Assembly: GCA_004020645.1 (NCBI GenBank)
Contig: SAQL01000037.1
Coordinates: 1 to 59,113 of the forward strand
Direction: 5' to 3'
Source: Mesorhizobium sp.
GTDB lineage: Bacteria; Pseudomonadota; Alphaproteobacteria; Rhizobiales; Rhizobiaceae
Length of the DNA stretch: 59,113 bases
This document shows, piece by piece, positions 8,818 to 17,110 of this stretch; position 1 is the first letter of the stretch, and each line of letters starts with the position of its first letter. The notes under the pieces are model-generated. The model saw only the letters and a list, made by a program, of their open reading frames with translations, had not been told where the DNA came from and did no database searches. A program made the translations under genes and the position numbers.

Positions 8818-9762
8818 CTACACCACGTCCGGGGACGTCACCTGACGGGCTGTCCAACGTGCTACTATGGCGTTACGACGCAGCTTGAGAAGGGCGATAA
8901 ATTCTCTGGCAACAAGGGTGAGGGGCCGGTGAACTGGATGGAGCACGGCTAACCGCATTGGAATTGCCGGTCTAAACGGAATCAGCACAAGGTCTCTTGC
9001 AGCGGCGCCCTGGGCAGTAAAGGGGTCGATAAAGCCTAGTCCCATACCGGCTGCTATCAATTTGGCGTTAAGTGCGACAATATTTGTTTCCGCCACGACG
9101 TTTCGTCGCACTCGCCTACTCACGAATAGCTGGTCCATTATGTGTCTTCCGACGGTTGTGGAAGCCAGGTCGACAAACCGTTCTCCCTCGAGATCGTCGG
9201 ATGTAAGCGCAGTTCGTGTTGCTAACGGGTGATCGGCCTGCAAAGCCACCATATAGGGGGTCGAACAGAACTCATCCGCCTGGATGCCGGGCCGTTCGAA
9301 AGTCGATCTTTCAAATGGAAAGTCGGCAATGCCGAAGTCTATCAACTGTGCCGCCGCCCACTCCTCGACTTTCGAGGACATTTGCACATGGATTGTAACT
9401 TTTACGGCAGGATGCCTTCTTGAGAATTCAGCAACCGCTTCGGGTATAAAATCCAGGGCAAGTAATGGCAGCGATGCGATGCTCAGGGTGCCTACGTCGA
9501 GGGATTTCAGGTCACGGGCAATTTCACTTATACGATCAACCGACACGAACGCCTTTTCGACTTCTTCGTAAAGCAAAATACCTTCCTGTGTCGGCACCAG
9601 TCTGCCCGATCGGCGGTCAAAGAGAGCAAGGTTCAGATCCCTTTCCAATTTTTGGAGTAGTCTAGTGACGGCTGGCTGAGACATCTCCAGCAATTCCGCA
9701 GCGCCGACCACGGAACCTGCGACCATAACGGCACGATAGGCTTCAAGCTGTCTGATATTCAC
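8818..9762 (-). CDS. LysR-family transcriptional regulator
   Basis: This 314-aa regulator begins with the LysR helix-turn-helix (NIRQLEAYRAVMVAGSVVG, then AAELLEMSQPAVTRLLQKLE, residues 2-40) and continues into a periplasmic-binding-protein-like effector domain. It starts with GTG. It faces away from the tetronate operon, from which it is separated by the IS256 remnant. Upstream lies a 379-bp gap and then a HAD gene on the same strand. It could control either neighbour; no operator was recognised. The long C-terminal tail after residue 295 is not conserved in the family as I know it. Confidence 0.88.
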   Translation of the reverse strand: MNIRQLEAYRAVMVAGSVVGAAELLEMSQPAVTRLLQKLERDLNLALFDRRSGRLVPTQEGILLYEEVEKAFVSVDRISEIARDLKSLDVGTLSIASLPLLALDFIPEAVAEFSRRHPAVKVTIHVQMSSKVEEWAAAQLIDFGIADFPFERSTFERPGIQADEFCSTPYMVALQADHPLATRTALTSDDLEGERFVDLASTTVGRHIMDQLFVSRRVRRNVVAETNIVALNAKLIAAGMGLGFIDPFTAQGAAARDLVLIPFRPAIPMRLAVLHPVHRPLTLVAREFIALLKLRRNAIVARWTARQVTSPDVV

Positions 9763-10141
9763 AGTCGTAGCGCCCTAGCGAAGGAGACAGCTCTTATGTC
9801 ACATCGATCGGGAATATTGTAAATGTTGGGGCCTCTTGAGTTACCCCACGCTCAGCGATGTGAGCAGCGCCGGGTTTGCCGGAAGCTCCAAACCTTGATG
9901 TGAATCGGCATGCAAAATGACAATCCGGAGTCAGTTTTGGACGCCGTTTGACAACAACGCGCCCCAGCCCGAGGTGCCGTGGCGTCACGTGCGGAACACA
10001 CCGTCCCCTAACGCCAGCAGGTCACTCGTGCGGAAGGGGTCATCAAAAGGCCATGCTTGCTCCCCTTCGAACGATAGAGGGAAGGGGCGAATGAACCGCC
10101 CCCCCATCTCATCGTAGCAGCAGTGCCAGAGCGCTAGTTTT
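9763..10141. other. Intergenic stretch with one GC-rich hairpin
   Basis: No convincing gene is present in these 379 bases. The visible structure is GGGGCG-N7-CGCCCC at 10084-10102, about 40 bp past the end of the minus-strand HAD gene. It could act as a terminator for that gene, but no clear T-run follows on the minus strand (TTCCCTC), so the role is uncertain. The remaining sequence should contain the promoter of the lysR gene. Confidence 0.4.
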
Positions 10142-10831
10142 TCAGGCGCGCTCCAGGGCGGGTTCCAAGCCAACGGCGGCGGCTAGCCCGCCGATATCCT
10201 TGATCTCGGTATATTCATAGAAAGGATTGGCGGGTTCGTGACCGCGGTTGACCCAGACCTTGTTCTTGATCCCCAGATCATAGGCCGGCATCAGGTCGTA
10301 GCGGAAAGAGGAGGACACGTGAGTGATGTCTTCGGGACCGCAGCCGAGCTTGTCGAGCATATACTCAAAGCCCTTCATCAGTGGCTTGTAGGCGCCAACC
10401 TCTTCGGCGGTGATGACGGTGTGGATGGGCGCACCGAGCTTTTCCACATTCGACATGATCAGGTTTTTCATCGAGTTCGACAGGATCACCAGCGGGATCT
10501 CCTTGGCCACCCTGGAGAGTCCTGCCGGGACGTCAGGGTGTGGGCCCCACGTCGGCACCTCGTCATAGATGCGTTGCGCATCTTCTGGCTTGAACTGGAT
10601 ACCGATGCGCTTGCAGCTGCGCTCAACGGCATTGTGCACCACCTCAGCGAAAGGCTTCCATGCCCCCAGGACCTCGTCCAGGCGATAGCCCCTGAAAGCT
10701 TCGACAAAGTTAGCCATCGCCTCAACGGAGAGCCGCTCGGCATACACACGCCGCGCTGCACCGGCCATATCGAAGTTGGTCAGCGTACCGTAGCAGTCGA
10801 AGGTGACGTATTTCGGCCTAAATTTGGTCAT
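10142..10831 (-). CDS. HAD-superfamily hydrolase, L-2-haloacid dehalogenase type (DxYGT motif)
   Basis: This 229-aa type II HAD protein has the nucleophile motif FDCYGTL (D-x-Y-G-T, near residue 10), which is the form found in L-2-haloacid dehalogenases. The Ser of motif II is in LSNS, a Lys in AYKPLMKGF, and SSSFRYDLMPA forms the final acidic motif. The ATG at 10831 is chosen because GAAAGGA lies about 10 nt upstream; the open frame extends 36 codons further without support. It is diverged from the two HAD proteins at 629 and 54827. It lies head-to-head with the kinase/PLP-enzyme operon across a 616-bp gap containing two TTGTACAA sites, so it may be co-regulated. Confidence 0.85.
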   Translation of the reverse strand: MTKFRPKYVTFDCYGTLTNFDMAGAARRVYAERLSVEAMANFVEAFRGYRLDEVLGAWKPFAEVVHNAVERSCKRIGIQFKPEDAQRIYDEVPTWGPHPDVPAGLSRVAKEIPLVILSNSMKNLIMSNVEKLGAPIHTVITAEEVGAYKPLMKGFEYMLDKLGCGPEDITHVSSSFRYDLMPAYDLGIKNKVWVNRGHEPANPFYEYTEIKDIGGLAAAVGLEPALERA

Positions 10832-11116
10832 GGCGTGCGTTCCTTTCAATTTGTCGACCCAGAGCGGCCGCTCCATGCACGCCATCGTTATGCGAACAGC
10901 GGAGCAGAACTTTCCGAACGTTCGCCATTTGAAGCGCAATGTTCCGAATTTGACCGCTTCTTAGGCAGAATGTGTTTCGCCCTGCCGCCCGAAAAGGCCA
11001 AGAGGGTAGCCAAGAGCGCTGTAACGATCGGCACTCCGCCCAGGCGGAGCACCCCGCCCGCAGCCGCGTTCCGGACCCACCCCAACCACAAGCACGGCGA
11101 AGCAGGTGTGCGAAGA

Positions 11117-11124
11117 TTGTACAA
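11117..11124. promoter_or_regulatory. Candidate GntR/FCD operator, site 1 (TTGTACAA)
   Basis: The perfect 8-bp palindrome TTGTACAA lies in the 616-bp divergent gap (10832-11447) between the HAD gene and the kinase operon. FCD-type GntR regulators bind TTGT...ACAA-like dyads, and one such regulator is encoded at 13972. The same octamer recurs at 11373. The rest of the gap holds no recognisable gene. Confidence 0.4.
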
Positions 11125-11372
11125 CGATCACTTGACACATCCGGTGCCCGGCCACCTATCGGCAGCGCTGATGCTCGTGACGCACACGTTGATGTTCGTG
11201 GCGCACCCAAGGAGGGCATGCTCAGTATCGTATTGATGTTCAATCCTATTTTTCGATCTCAGTTGATGATACCAGCCAAACACTTGCGTGATCGCAGCCG
11301 AAATACGGGTCGAGCTTTGCCTTGACCCTCAATGCAAACAGAAAGTTCACCTTGAATCCACGCGACGATTGT

Positions 11373-11380
11373 TGTACAAA
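11373..11380. promoter_or_regulatory. Candidate GntR/FCD operator, site 2 (TTGTACAA)
   Basis: This is the second perfect TTGTACAA palindrome in the gap, 68 bp before the kinase start and 256 bp from the first site. The spacing would place it near the promoter of the rightward operon. Binding is inferred from the palindrome and the nearby GntR gene only. Confidence 0.42.
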
Positions 11381-11447
11381 ATCTGGGTGCAGGCTCGAGC
11401 CTGTGGCGTTGCGCCCTATCTCGGCAGCACCTGAACTGAGTGGAAAA

Positions 11448-12521
11448 ATGGGTTATAATCGACAGATCCAGCCAGCCCGCGCGTCGGAGCTTTCCGAAGC
11501 GTGCCATCCGGTCGGTGCGGCGGAAGCCGAAGTAATCGCCGCGCGTCTTTATGATACGCGCGGCTCGGCCACGCGTTTTGAGACCGAGAAAGACGACACG
11601 TTTCTTCTCGACTGCGCGGGCCGAGGGAAGTTCGTGCTGAAGATCGCTCATCCTTCCGAGCGGGTGGAGGAACTCGATTTCCAGGTCGCGCTCTTGCGCC
11701 ATATTGAGGGGCGGGCGCCGGGCCTACCCATCCCCCGTGCACATTGCGACGTCGAAGGCGCGGACTTGCCTATCGTCACGACCAGTTCCGGTGAGCGGCG
11801 AGTGGTGCGGCTCATCACCTTTCTCAGTGGCACCCCGCTCGACCGGACGACCTCTGCGGCCTCGCAGCGCGAACGGATCGGCGAGGCTTTGGCGAAACTG
11901 CGTCACGCCATGGCCGATTTTTCTCATCCCGCGGACAATCGAACATTGGCATGGGACGTCACCCACCTGCTCGATCTCGCCGATCTGTTGGACTTCATTC
12001 CGGCGGGGGGCAAGCGCGCATGGACCATCCGTGCGCTTGAGCGGTTTGCAGAGATCAAGCCGCGGCTCGACCTGTGCCGGCGGCAGGTGCTGCACAACGA
12101 TTTCAATACGTCTAACCTGGTCGTTGACCACGCCAGCCCGCAGTTCCTGACCGGCGTCATCGATTTCGGCGATGCGGTCCGCACCGCCATCGCCGTCGAT
12201 GTCTCGACGGCGCTGATGAACCAGATGCCAAGGAGCATCGACCCTGCGAGCCGGCGTGACCTGTTCGACGAACCGCGCGACGTTCTGCGCGGCTATCTGC
12301 GCCACGCCGAGCTGACGGACGAGGAACTGCGGCTCATCCCCTTCTTGGCCATGGGCCGCCTGGCGGTCCGCGCGCTGCTAACCTGCTGGCGCGCCGAACT
12401 CTTCCCTGAGAACAGCCGCTACATCCTGCGCAACACCGAAGCGGGATGGGCTCACCTCGAGTGGTTCAACTCGCTGTCGGCCGCACAAATATCAGACCTT
12501 CTGACCCGAGAGGAACCGTAA
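11448..12521 (+). CDS. APH-family small-molecule kinase (hydroxylysine/ethanolamine/homoserine-kinase-like)
   Basis: This 357-aa aminoglycoside-phosphotransferase-fold kinase has the catalytic loop VLHNDFNTSNLVV near residue 216 and the metal-binding DFG in GVIDFGDAVR near residue 236. An early Lys in GKFVLKIAHP is a candidate ATP contact. The ATG at 11448 gives a normal family N-terminus; the frame extends 42 codons upstream without support. The stop overlaps the next ATG by one base (TAATG). Kinases of this family occur next to AGXT2L-type phospho-lyases, which act on phosphorylated amino alcohols. That makes an amino alcohol or hydroxy-amino acid its likely substrate, by inference. Confidence 0.83.
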   Translation: MGYNRQIQPARASELSEACHPVGAAEAEVIAARLYDTRGSATRFETEKDDTFLLDCAGRGKFVLKIAHPSERVEELDFQVALLRHIEGRAPGLPIPRAHCDVEGADLPIVTTSSGERRVVRLITFLSGTPLDRTTSAASQRERIGEALAKLRHAMADFSHPADNRTLAWDVTHLLDLADLLDFIPAGGKRAWTIRALERFAEIKPRLDLCRRQVLHNDFNTSNLVVDHASPQFLTGVIDFGDAVRTAIAVDVSTALMNQMPRSIDPASRRDLFDEPRDVLRGYLRHAELTDEELRLIPFLAMGRLAVRALLTCWRAELFPENSRYILRNTEAGWAHLEWFNSLSAAQISDLLTREEP

Positions 12522-13891
12522 TGTCCAAGCAAGCGAATACCCTGCCCAAGGGCTTCCGGGGCGATATGGCGAATGGCTTCAACCCTCAGGATGCGGCTCA
12601 TCTCCCGAGTGAAGCCGCGGCGCATGTGGCCAGGCGGCAAAGGCTGCTTGGCCCCGCCTATCGGCTATTCTACAAGACGCCGGTCGAGATTTCCCGCGCC
12701 AAGGGCGTCTTCCTCTATGACAAGCATGGCAACGAATATCTCGACGCTTACAACAACGTGGTATCGCTGGGTCACTCTCATCCGCGTGTCGTCGAGGCGA
12801 TCCAGAAACAGCTCGAAATCCTCTGTACCCACACGCGTTACATGCAGGAACCCCTGCTGGACTATGCCGAAGCCCTGATCAATACCTTGGGCGGCGAACT
12901 CGGCCGGACCGGATGCGCGATGTTCACCTGCACCGGCTCCGAAGCCAACGATCTCGCCTTGCGCATCGCGCGCTATCACACAGGCAGGACCGGCGTCATC
13001 GTCACGGCCGAAGCCTATCACGGCAATAGCGGCGCGGTGGCGGCAATCTCGCCGTCGCTCGGCAAGAAATCGGCGCTGGATCCCTACGTTCGAACGGTCG
13101 CTGCCCCGGACTCCTACCGCCTGCCCGTCGCGGAAATCGGCCGGCGGATGGCGGAGGATGTTGCCCGACAGATTGCCGACCTCGAAAGGCATGGCGACGG
13201 CCTGGCCGCATTCATCGCCGATTCCGTCTTCTCCTCCGATGGTCTCTATGTCGACCCCTCGGACGTGTTGGCGCCAGTGGCGGAAGTCGTCCGCAAGGCC
13301 GGAGGCCTGTTCATCGCCGACGAAGTGCAATCCGGTTTCGGGCGGACCGGCACCCACCTTTGGGGACACGCCCGACACAAGGTCGATCCGGATATCGTCA
13401 CCCTTGGGAAGCCCATGGGCAACGGCTATCCGGTTGCGGGCCTGGTGGTGCGGCCCGAACTCGTAACCGAGTTCGGGGCCAGCATGCGCTACTTCAACAC
13501 GTTCGGTGGCAATTCCGTCGCTATCGCCGCCGCGCAGGCCGTGCTCGACACGATCTTCGAAGAGAATCTGATGGACAACGCGACCAGGGTCGGTGGTGAA
13601 GTCCTCGACGGCCTCCGCAACCTGCAGAACAAATACGAATTCGTCGGTGATGTGCGTGGGGCGGGCCTCTATTTTGCCGTCGAACTCGTCAAGGACCGCG
13701 ACCGGAAGGTTCCGGACATGGATCGTGCGCTTGCGGCCGTCAATGCTCTGCGCGACCAGCGCATTCTCATCTCCGCGACCGGAGCAGATGCGCATATTCT
13801 CAAGATCAGGCCCCCTCTTGTCTTCACATCAGCGAATGCGGGACGTCTGCTCGAAGGTGTCGACAATGCGCTGCGGGCGGTGCAGACCTAG
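12521..13891 (+). CDS. Class-III PLP enzyme, AGXT2L-type phospho-lyase or aminotransferase
   Basis: This 456-aa fold-type I, class-III PLP protein has YLDAYNNVVSLGHSHP near residue 75, CTGSEAND for the phosphate site near residue 140, IADEVQSGFGRTG near residue 270 and the PLP Lys in TLGKPMGNGYP near residue 297. The NNV..GHSHP wording matches ethanolamine-phosphate and phosphohydroxylysine phospho-lyases more closely than ordinary transaminases. It is translationally coupled to a kinase. A kinase followed by phospho-lyase would convert a hydroxylated amine to ammonia, phosphate and an aldehyde. An aldehyde dehydrogenase is encoded 1.3 kb further on (opposite strand). Plain aminotransferase remains possible. 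Confidence 0.85.
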   Translation: MSKQANTLPKGFRGDMANGFNPQDAAHLPSEAAAHVARRQRLLGPAYRLFYKTPVEISRAKGVFLYDKHGNEYLDAYNNVVSLGHSHPRVVEAIQKQLEILCTHTRYMQEPLLDYAEALINTLGGELGRTGCAMFTCTGSEANDLALRIARYHTGRTGVIVTAEAYHGNSGAVAAISPSLGKKSALDPYVRTVAAPDSYRLPVAEIGRRMAEDVARQIADLERHGDGLAAFIADSVFSSDGLYVDPSDVLAPVAEVVRKAGGLFIADEVQSGFGRTGTHLWGHARHKVDPDIVTLGKPMGNGYPVAGLVVRPELVTEFGASMRYFNTFGGNSVAIAAAQAVLDTIFEENLMDNATRVGGEVLDGLRNLQNKYEFVGDVRGAGLYFAVELVKDRDRKVPDMDRALAAVNALRDQRILISATGADAHILKIRPPLVFTSANAGRLLEGVDNALRAVQT

Positions 13892-13971
13892 GAGCGGATG
13901 CAATAGGATCCTTTGCCGGCGCTGCGGCACCTGACGCAACTGCACGCGCAACATCATCAACGACCAGGCCC

Positions 13972-14637
13972 ATGAAGCAAGTCCAGGACCTTGACGCCAA
14001 CGCTGAATCCGTCCCCGTTAGCGCTGTAGATATCCTGGCGCAGAACTTGCGACGCCGCATCCTGTCGGGAGATTTCCAGCCTGGCGAATTCCTCCGCGAC
14101 GCCAGGATGTGCGAAGAGCACTCGACCTCAAGGCACACGTTCCGTGCGGCGGCCCAGTTGCTCGTCACACAGGGCTTGCTGCGCCAGATCCCGAACCGAG
14201 GCTTCATGCTGCCCGAATTCGGACCGGACGACATTGTCGACATCACACGGGTGCGCGGCGCCATAGAGGGCGAAGCCATTCGTTTGATCGTGCTGACCGG
14301 AGGCATTCCGCCCCTGGCGCTCGAGGCGGTCGAGGTCATGCATGCCTCGACCCTGTCCTCAGACAGGTCGGCGCTGGTTACTGCGGACCGCGACTTCCAT
14401 CGCGCCATCATCGCAGCGAGCGGGAGCGCCCGCCTGAAGCGAGCCTATTCGAACCTCGAAGGGGAGATCGAGCTTCTTCTCGTCCAGCGGCAGGCCTTCT
14501 ATGGCACCGCCGAGGAAATGGCGCTGGAGCATGAGCGACTTGTCAAAAGCCTGAGAAGCCGCCACTTCGACACCGCCCGGGAGGCCTTCAAGGAGCACTG
14601 GGAAGATCTCCAGATCAAGCTGCTCGATCAGCGCTGA
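13972..14637 (+). CDS. GntR-family regulator with FCD domain
   Basis: This 221-aa regulator has an N-terminal winged helix (LRRRILSGDFQPGEFL, then the recognition region and QIPNRGFMLPEF, about residues 24-82). An all-helical FCD effector domain follows, with acidic and His residues in ADRDFHRAIIAASGSARL near residues 137-154. It lies 80 bp after the PLP enzyme on the same strand. It likely senses a substrate or intermediate of the kinase/phospho-lyase pathway and acts through the two TTGTACAA sites upstream. The ribosome site is weak. Confidence 0.87.
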   Translation: MKQVQDLDANAESVPVSAVDILAQNLRRRILSGDFQPGEFLRDARMCEEHSTSRHTFRAAAQLLVTQGLLRQIPNRGFMLPEFGPDDIVDITRVRGAIEGEAIRLIVLTGGIPPLALEAVEVMHASTLSSDRSALVTADRDFHRAIIAASGSARLKRAYSNLEGEIELLLVQRQAFYGTAEEMALEHERLVKSLRSRHFDTAREAFKEHWEDLQIKLLDQR

Positions 14638-14734
14638 CCAGCGCTCCCTACATTCGTCACGGCGCACCATGGGCGATGTCGGGACCGTATTTCATGGCCG
14701 CCCCGTCAAAAAAGGCCCAGCCCGGACCCAGCAA

Positions 14735-14919
14735 TCCTCCGTTCCGGGATGAGGCGCCGAAGCCCGGCGTTCAGTCCTGTGAACCCTCCCCCGACGATAG
14801 CCACTTCCGCCCGGTCTGGTTACCTCGTCGGCCGATATAGGCGAGGGCTTTGCGGCCTCCCACCAGTAGGGCGTGTCGACGGCGTCATCGGTGAAGAACT
14901 CGGCAGTCAGGCGAGGCAT
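14735..14919 (-). pseudogene. FAD-dependent oxidoreductase, N-terminal fragment with frameshift
   Basis: The minus strand encodes a start like that of the intact oxidoreductase at 33775-35088 (DTPYWWEAA), then after one apparent extra G in a GGG run changes frame into AEVAIVGGGFTGLNAGL, the FAD-binding Rossmann motif. Homology ends about 15 residues later, and everything beyond is gone. It is therefore a frameshifted stub of a DAO-family enzyme. It lies just beyond the aldehyde dehydrogenase gene, whose upstream neighbour is another broken FAD oxidoreductase. The 240 bp between it and the dehydrogenase (14920-15159) hold nothing I can identify. Confidence 0.7.
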
Positions 14920-15159
14920 GATCAATACTCTCCAGTTGAGGCAGTGCCGAGTGCCGCTGCCCATTGTGAAATCTTTGCCGTGGACAGCGAGCGCTCCGTC
15001 GCCGTCGACATTCGGCTGCCGGATTTCGATCTTCCTGCAGGACGCTTTATCGAAGGCGAAGAACCTCCGACGGCTGAAGCTCTTCGAAGGTCTCCCAAAA
15101 GGACAGCTAATCGCGACACAATAGCATGAAGGGCCAGCGTTTGTGCGCAAAGCAGGGGC

Positions 15160-16614
15160 CTAGAAATAGCCGAGTATAGATTTGACCTCGAGATACTCCA
15201 ACATGCCCTCGAGACCGTACTCGCGTCCGTTTCCTGATTGCTTGACGCCGCCAAACGGCGCGTGGGGATCCCAGGCCGGATAGTTGAGATGCACCTGACC
15301 GGCGCGGATGCGCGACGCGACCTCCTTGGCGCGGTCCATATCTCTGCCCTGCACATGCGCCCCGAGGCCATAGACGCTATCGTTGGCAATGGTGACGGCC
15401 TCCTCCACCGTCTCGTATGGGATGATGCAAAGCACCGGGCCGAAGATTTCCTCCTGGGCAATACGCATGCCCGTGCGCACCTCGGAAAAAATCGTCGGCT
15501 TGACGTAGAGCCCGACATTTAGGCCGCCTGGACGACCCTCTCCGCCGGTGAGAAGCTTCGCGCCTTCCGAAATCCCCACGCCGATCATAGTCTGGATGCG
15601 GTCGAACTGGGCACGGTTGGCGATTGCACCATGGGTGGTGGTCTCCAAGAGAGGATCGCCGACGACGATCTCGTCCGCGGCGCGCTCGGCGATCACCTCG
15701 ATCTCGGCAAGCCGCGCCCGCGGCACGATCATGCGCGTCGGCGCGCTGCACGACTGGCCGAGATTGCGGAAGCCGGCGGCTACGCCCAGAGAGACGGCGC
15801 GATCGAGGTCGGCGTCAGGCAGGATCACGTTCGGCGACTTGCCGCCGAGTTCCTGCGCGACGCGCTTCACCGTCGGCGCCGCCGCCTGCGCAACTGCGAT
15901 GCCCGCGCGGGTGGACCCGGTGATGGAGATCATGTCCACATCCGGATGGGAGGCAAGCCCTGTACCCACGCCTGGCCCGTCGCCATTAACCAGGTTAAAG
16001 ACACCGGCCGGGAACCCGGCTTCCTCAGTCGCCTCGGCGAACAGAAGGGCGCTCAAGGGAGAAAGCTCGCTGGGCTTCAAGACGATCGTGCAGCCTGCGG
16101 CGAGCGCCGGCGCGACCTTGGCGGTGATCTGGTAGAGCGGCCAGTTCCACGGCGTGATCAGTGCGCAGACACCGACCGGTTCGCGGGTGACGGCGGTGTG
16201 GCCGCGCTGCTCGACGAAGGTGAAGGCTGTCAGGACATCGCGAGCGGTCTTCACATGGGCGATCGCCAGCGGCACCTGCGCCGTGCGCGCATAGCCGATG
16301 GCGGCGCCCATTTCGAGGGTCAGACATTGTGCGATGAGTTCACGGCGCTCCTCGAGCAGCGCCTGCAGACGATGGAGCAAACTCGCGCGGTAATCCGGCT
16401 CGGTCCGGCTCCAGGTGGCGAATGCCCGGCGGGCCGCGGAAACGGCCGCGTCCACGTCCTCGCCATTTCCGAGCGGAAATTGCGTCACTACTTCTTCCGT
16501 CGCCGGATTCGTGACGGCTGCCTGGCCAGTGCCCCTGGGCACGAGCCATTCGCCGTCGATGAAGAATGTGCCGAGGCGGCCGTTGCGAGACAGGTGCTCG
16601 AGGGGCGTGGTCAT
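15160..16614 (-). CDS. NAD(P)-dependent aldehyde dehydrogenase
   Basis: This 484-aa member of the ALDH superfamily has PWNWPLYQITAKVAPALAAG near residue 150, the general base Glu in QELGGKSPNVI near residue 255 and the catalytic Cys in LGQSCSAPTRM near residue 289. It ends with FGGVKQSGNGREYGLEG, typical of the family. It oxidises an aldehyde to the acid with NAD(P); the substrate is unknown. The ATG at 16614 overlaps the stop of the broken FAD oxidoreductase upstream (ATGA), so the two were one operon. That pairing suggests an amine oxidase followed by aldehyde oxidation. It could now serve the phospho-lyase product of 12521-13891. Confidence 0.9.
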   Translation of the reverse strand: MTTPLEHLSRNGRLGTFFIDGEWLVPRGTGQAAVTNPATEEVVTQFPLGNGEDVDAAVSAARRAFATWSRTEPDYRASLLHRLQALLEERRELIAQCLTLEMGAAIGYARTAQVPLAIAHVKTARDVLTAFTFVEQRGHTAVTREPVGVCALITPWNWPLYQITAKVAPALAAGCTIVLKPSELSPLSALLFAEATEEAGFPAGVFNLVNGDGPGVGTGLASHPDVDMISITGSTRAGIAVAQAAAPTVKRVAQELGGKSPNVILPDADLDRAVSLGVAAGFRNLGQSCSAPTRMIVPRARLAEIEVIAERAADEIVVGDPLLETTTHGAIANRAQFDRIQTMIGVGISEGAKLLTGGEGRPGGLNVGLYVKPTIFSEVRTGMRIAQEEIFGPVLCIIPYETVEEAVTIANDSVYGLGAHVQGRDMDRAKEVASRIRAGQVHLNYPAWDPHAPFGGVKQSGNGREYGLEGMLEYLEVKSILGYF

Positions 16615-17049
16615 GTCACGAGGTCCTTCATCCGATAGTAGGCGCCGAGGATCGGCAGGGACCAGGGACGCCCGGAATATCCGGAGATCTCCGGCCAGTC
16701 GAAATCCTTCCAGGGGTTGAGATTGGGGCGCCCGTCCATGACCTCGACCATGTCGGCGCCGGCATCGAAAGCCTTGTAAGGGCGTTGGCGGCATCCTTGC
16801 CGGCCATGACCGCATGGTTCTGGGCAAAGCCGTTGTTACACATGCCGCCATTGCGCCCGGACGCAGCGTTGCCGATTGTATCGGCCTCAAGCAGGGCGAC
16901 CCGCGCGCCCTTCTTGGGAAGTGTTAGCGCGGCGGAGGATCCGGTCATGCCGCCACCCACCACGGCCACGTCGTAGCGGGCCTCGGGGGGTTGGACGAGC
17001 CGCGATTGAACGGCTGAGCCGTGTCCAGCCAGTAGGAGGTCGGTTTCAT
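16611..17049 (-). pseudogene. FAD-dependent oxidoreductase with frameshift and large internal deletion
   Basis: The N-terminus (KPTSYWLDTAQPFNRG) is followed by a frame break at a run of six G at 16985-16990, one base short. It then continues as YDVAVVGGGMTGSSAAL and ASGRNGGMCNNGFAQNHAV. Near residue 90 a second frame change joins directly to a C-terminal segment ending FDWPEISGYSGRPWSLP and YYRMKDLVT. That tail corresponds to the end of the family (compare the tail of the protein at 33775-35088). About 280-300 central residues are missing. The stop overlaps the aldehyde dehydrogenase start. A good AGGTGG ribosome site remains. Confidence 0.78.
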
Positions 17050-17110
17050 CTTTACACCACCTGAGCGTCAGCTTGCATCGACGCCATGCAAAACGTGGAG
17101 ATCGGAACTT

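Noticed and set aside
14920..15150. Upstream extension of the FAD-oxidoreductase stub (77 codons)
   Set aside because: No family similarity, and the recognisable N-terminus begins at 14919.
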